6,214 nt of DNA from NCBI GenBank assembly GCA_026392135.1, contig JAPLCR010000508.1, positions 1 to 6,214 of the forward strand. Direction: 5' to 3'. A model generated the notes under the pieces. That model made no database searches. It had not been told where the DNA came from and saw nothing but the letters and a program-made list of their open reading frames with translations. Position numbers and translations under genes: made by a program. Of this stretch, positions 5,351-6,214 are shown in pieces. This stretch comes from Armatimonadota bacterium (GTDB lineage Bacteria; Armatimonadota; Chthonomonadetes; Chthonomonadales; Chthonomonadaceae). Each line of letters opens with the position of its first letter. Positions within the stretch are counted from its first letter, which is position 1.

Positions 5351-6214
5351 GTGTTGAACCGCATATTCAAGGCTTGTATGGTGGCTATGGGGCTGTGCTT
5401 AGGAACAGGACAGGTCTCCGCACAGACCTTTTCGCCAGACGGTAAGCAGATTCTTTTTCCACACTACACCCCGCAAGGCAGTCCCGTTCAAGCCATTGTA
5501 AACACCGATGGAACAGGGCTGATGGAGATACCCGAATCGTCTGGCTCCGTAGTCGCAAAGTGGTCACCCAACGGCAAGTATATCCTATTTGGAAACGCAC
5601 AACGCAAAGTAAAACTCTATCAAATTAGGTTAGGCAAAACACGCACTATCGCCCACAACGTAGAGCCGCCCTTCGCTTGGCGAGAAGATAGCGTGACCTT
5701 TGCCGCAGTACGTGTCAGCAGAGACCAAACAACTCAACGTGAAACACGTGAGCTGTGCCGATTCGACAGAGACGGCTACCCATTGGGGCAAACCCACTTG
5801 GGTGACATCCGGCTCGCCCCCTTCGCACCGCTCTACTGGATACCCAATACCGATGAGCAGATATTCATGACCAACGAACAGACAAACGTAAATGCCTACC
5901 TTACCGACTCTCACGAACTGCGTAAGGTCTCCTCCTCGAATGACCTGATAGGTATGGGGAGCATTGGAAATAGCCAACACGTCGTCTGGGCACGTAGAGG
6001 GCGCAATTTCCGCTATATTCTGATGACACTCTATCGCTTTAATGCCACCTTGACCTCCGTGTCACGACCCGAATTCCCGGAGCGAATTCCTGCACTAAAC
6101 CCCGACCCGCACCATGCCCCCGATTCTATCTTCAACGTCCGCTTCTCACCAGATGGTAGCCGCCTCATCGTCGTCGCCCGTGTAACAGAGGCGCAAAAGA
6201 GCCTCTTCCAAGCC
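5351..6214 (+). CDS. Secreted TolB/PD40-type beta-propeller protein, 3' partial
   Basis: The frame starts at GTG 5351 and stays open to the window edge, giving 288 residues with the C-terminus missing. Residues 1-24 form a signal peptide: basic start LNRIFKAC, hydrophobic core, then a likely cut after QVSA. Three copies of the PD40/WD40-like strand motif are visible: FSPDGKQILF (27-36), WSPNGKYILFG (71-81) and FSPDGSRLIVV (265-275). Other blades, such as the one with PPFAWREDSVTFAAV (106-120), are degenerate. The mature protein is therefore probably a periplasmic or secreted beta-propeller of the TolB C-terminal type. Such domains usually bind proteins, sugars or peptides, but some are fused to peptidases; a catalytic domain could lie beyond the window. 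It is 56 bases after the enolase-superfamily gene and probably has its own promoter. The fold is well supported; function is unknown. Confidence 0.8.
   Translation, partial: MLNRIFKACMVAMGLCLGTGQVSAQTFSPDGKQILFPHYTPQGSPVQAIVNTDGTGLMEIPESSGSVVAKWSPNGKYILFGNAQRKVKLYQIRLGKTRTIAHNVEPPFAWREDSVTFAAVRVSRDQTTQRETRELCRFDRDGYPLGQTHLGDIRLAPFAPLYWIPNTDEQIFMTNEQTNVNAYLTDSHELRKVSSSNDLIGMGSIGNSQHVVWARRGRNFRYILMTLYRFNATLTSVSRPEFPERIPALNPDPHHAPDSIFNVRFSPDGSRLIVVARVTEAQKSLFQA

Noticed and set aside
5630..5980. 116-codon open frame on the minus strand
   Set aside because: It is antisense to the propeller gene, which has clear PD40 motifs and a signal peptide. The minus product resembles nothing I recognise.
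1..6214. Mobile element, CRISPR array, tRNA or phage-related system
   Set aside because: I saw no transposase, terminal inverted repeats, regularly spaced repeats, tRNA-like clover pattern or phage gene. All the open frames fit ordinary chromosomal families.

Overview
The window reads as one short stretch of an ordinary bacterial chromosome. It holds six protein genes, all on the + strand, with little intergenic DNA. Two genes run off the edges: the first lacks its 5' end and the last lacks its 3' end. I see no tRNA, rRNA, CRISPR array, insertion sequence or phage gene. A LolA-like secreted protein and an FtsX/MacB-type permease suggest a diderm (two-membrane) bacterium. The ComEA-type competence protein suggests natural DNA uptake. 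The mid-range GC and mix of families would fit a lineage such as Armatimonadota, but that is a guess from gene content only.

Layout. (1) 2-733: C-terminal part of a YHYH-domain protein of unknown function, closed by a strong rho-independent terminator at 757-789. (2) 734-946: a 213-base gap holding that terminator, a weak promoter candidate and a good ribosome binding site. (3) 947-3405: a tight three-gene run, likely one operon, of a secreted LolA-like protein, a histidine phosphatase and an FtsX-like ABC permease. (4) 3502-4113: a ComEA-like DNA-uptake protein (membrane anchor, SLBB domain, helix-hairpin-helix), followed by a possible weak terminator. (5) 4179-5294: an enolase-superfamily enzyme of the muconate cycloisomerase/dipeptide epimerase type. 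(6) 5351-6214: start of a secreted TolB/PD40-type beta-propeller protein with a GTG start and a strong ribosome binding site.

How the genes may work together. The LolA-like protein and the FtsX-type permease in one transcription unit suggest an envelope transport role, possibly moving lipoproteins or lipids. The phosphatase between them has no obvious link to that role. The competence, enolase-superfamily and propeller genes look like independent housekeeping or accessory functions.

Two points deserve a second look. First, the LolA-like gene overlaps the phosphatase by 59 bases, while a one-base shift would give a clean TAA-3 nt-ATG junction, so its 3' end may be frameshifted. Second, the enolase-superfamily enzyme has Tyr where the second catalytic Lys is expected. 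I found no convincing evidence of a wholly new system.
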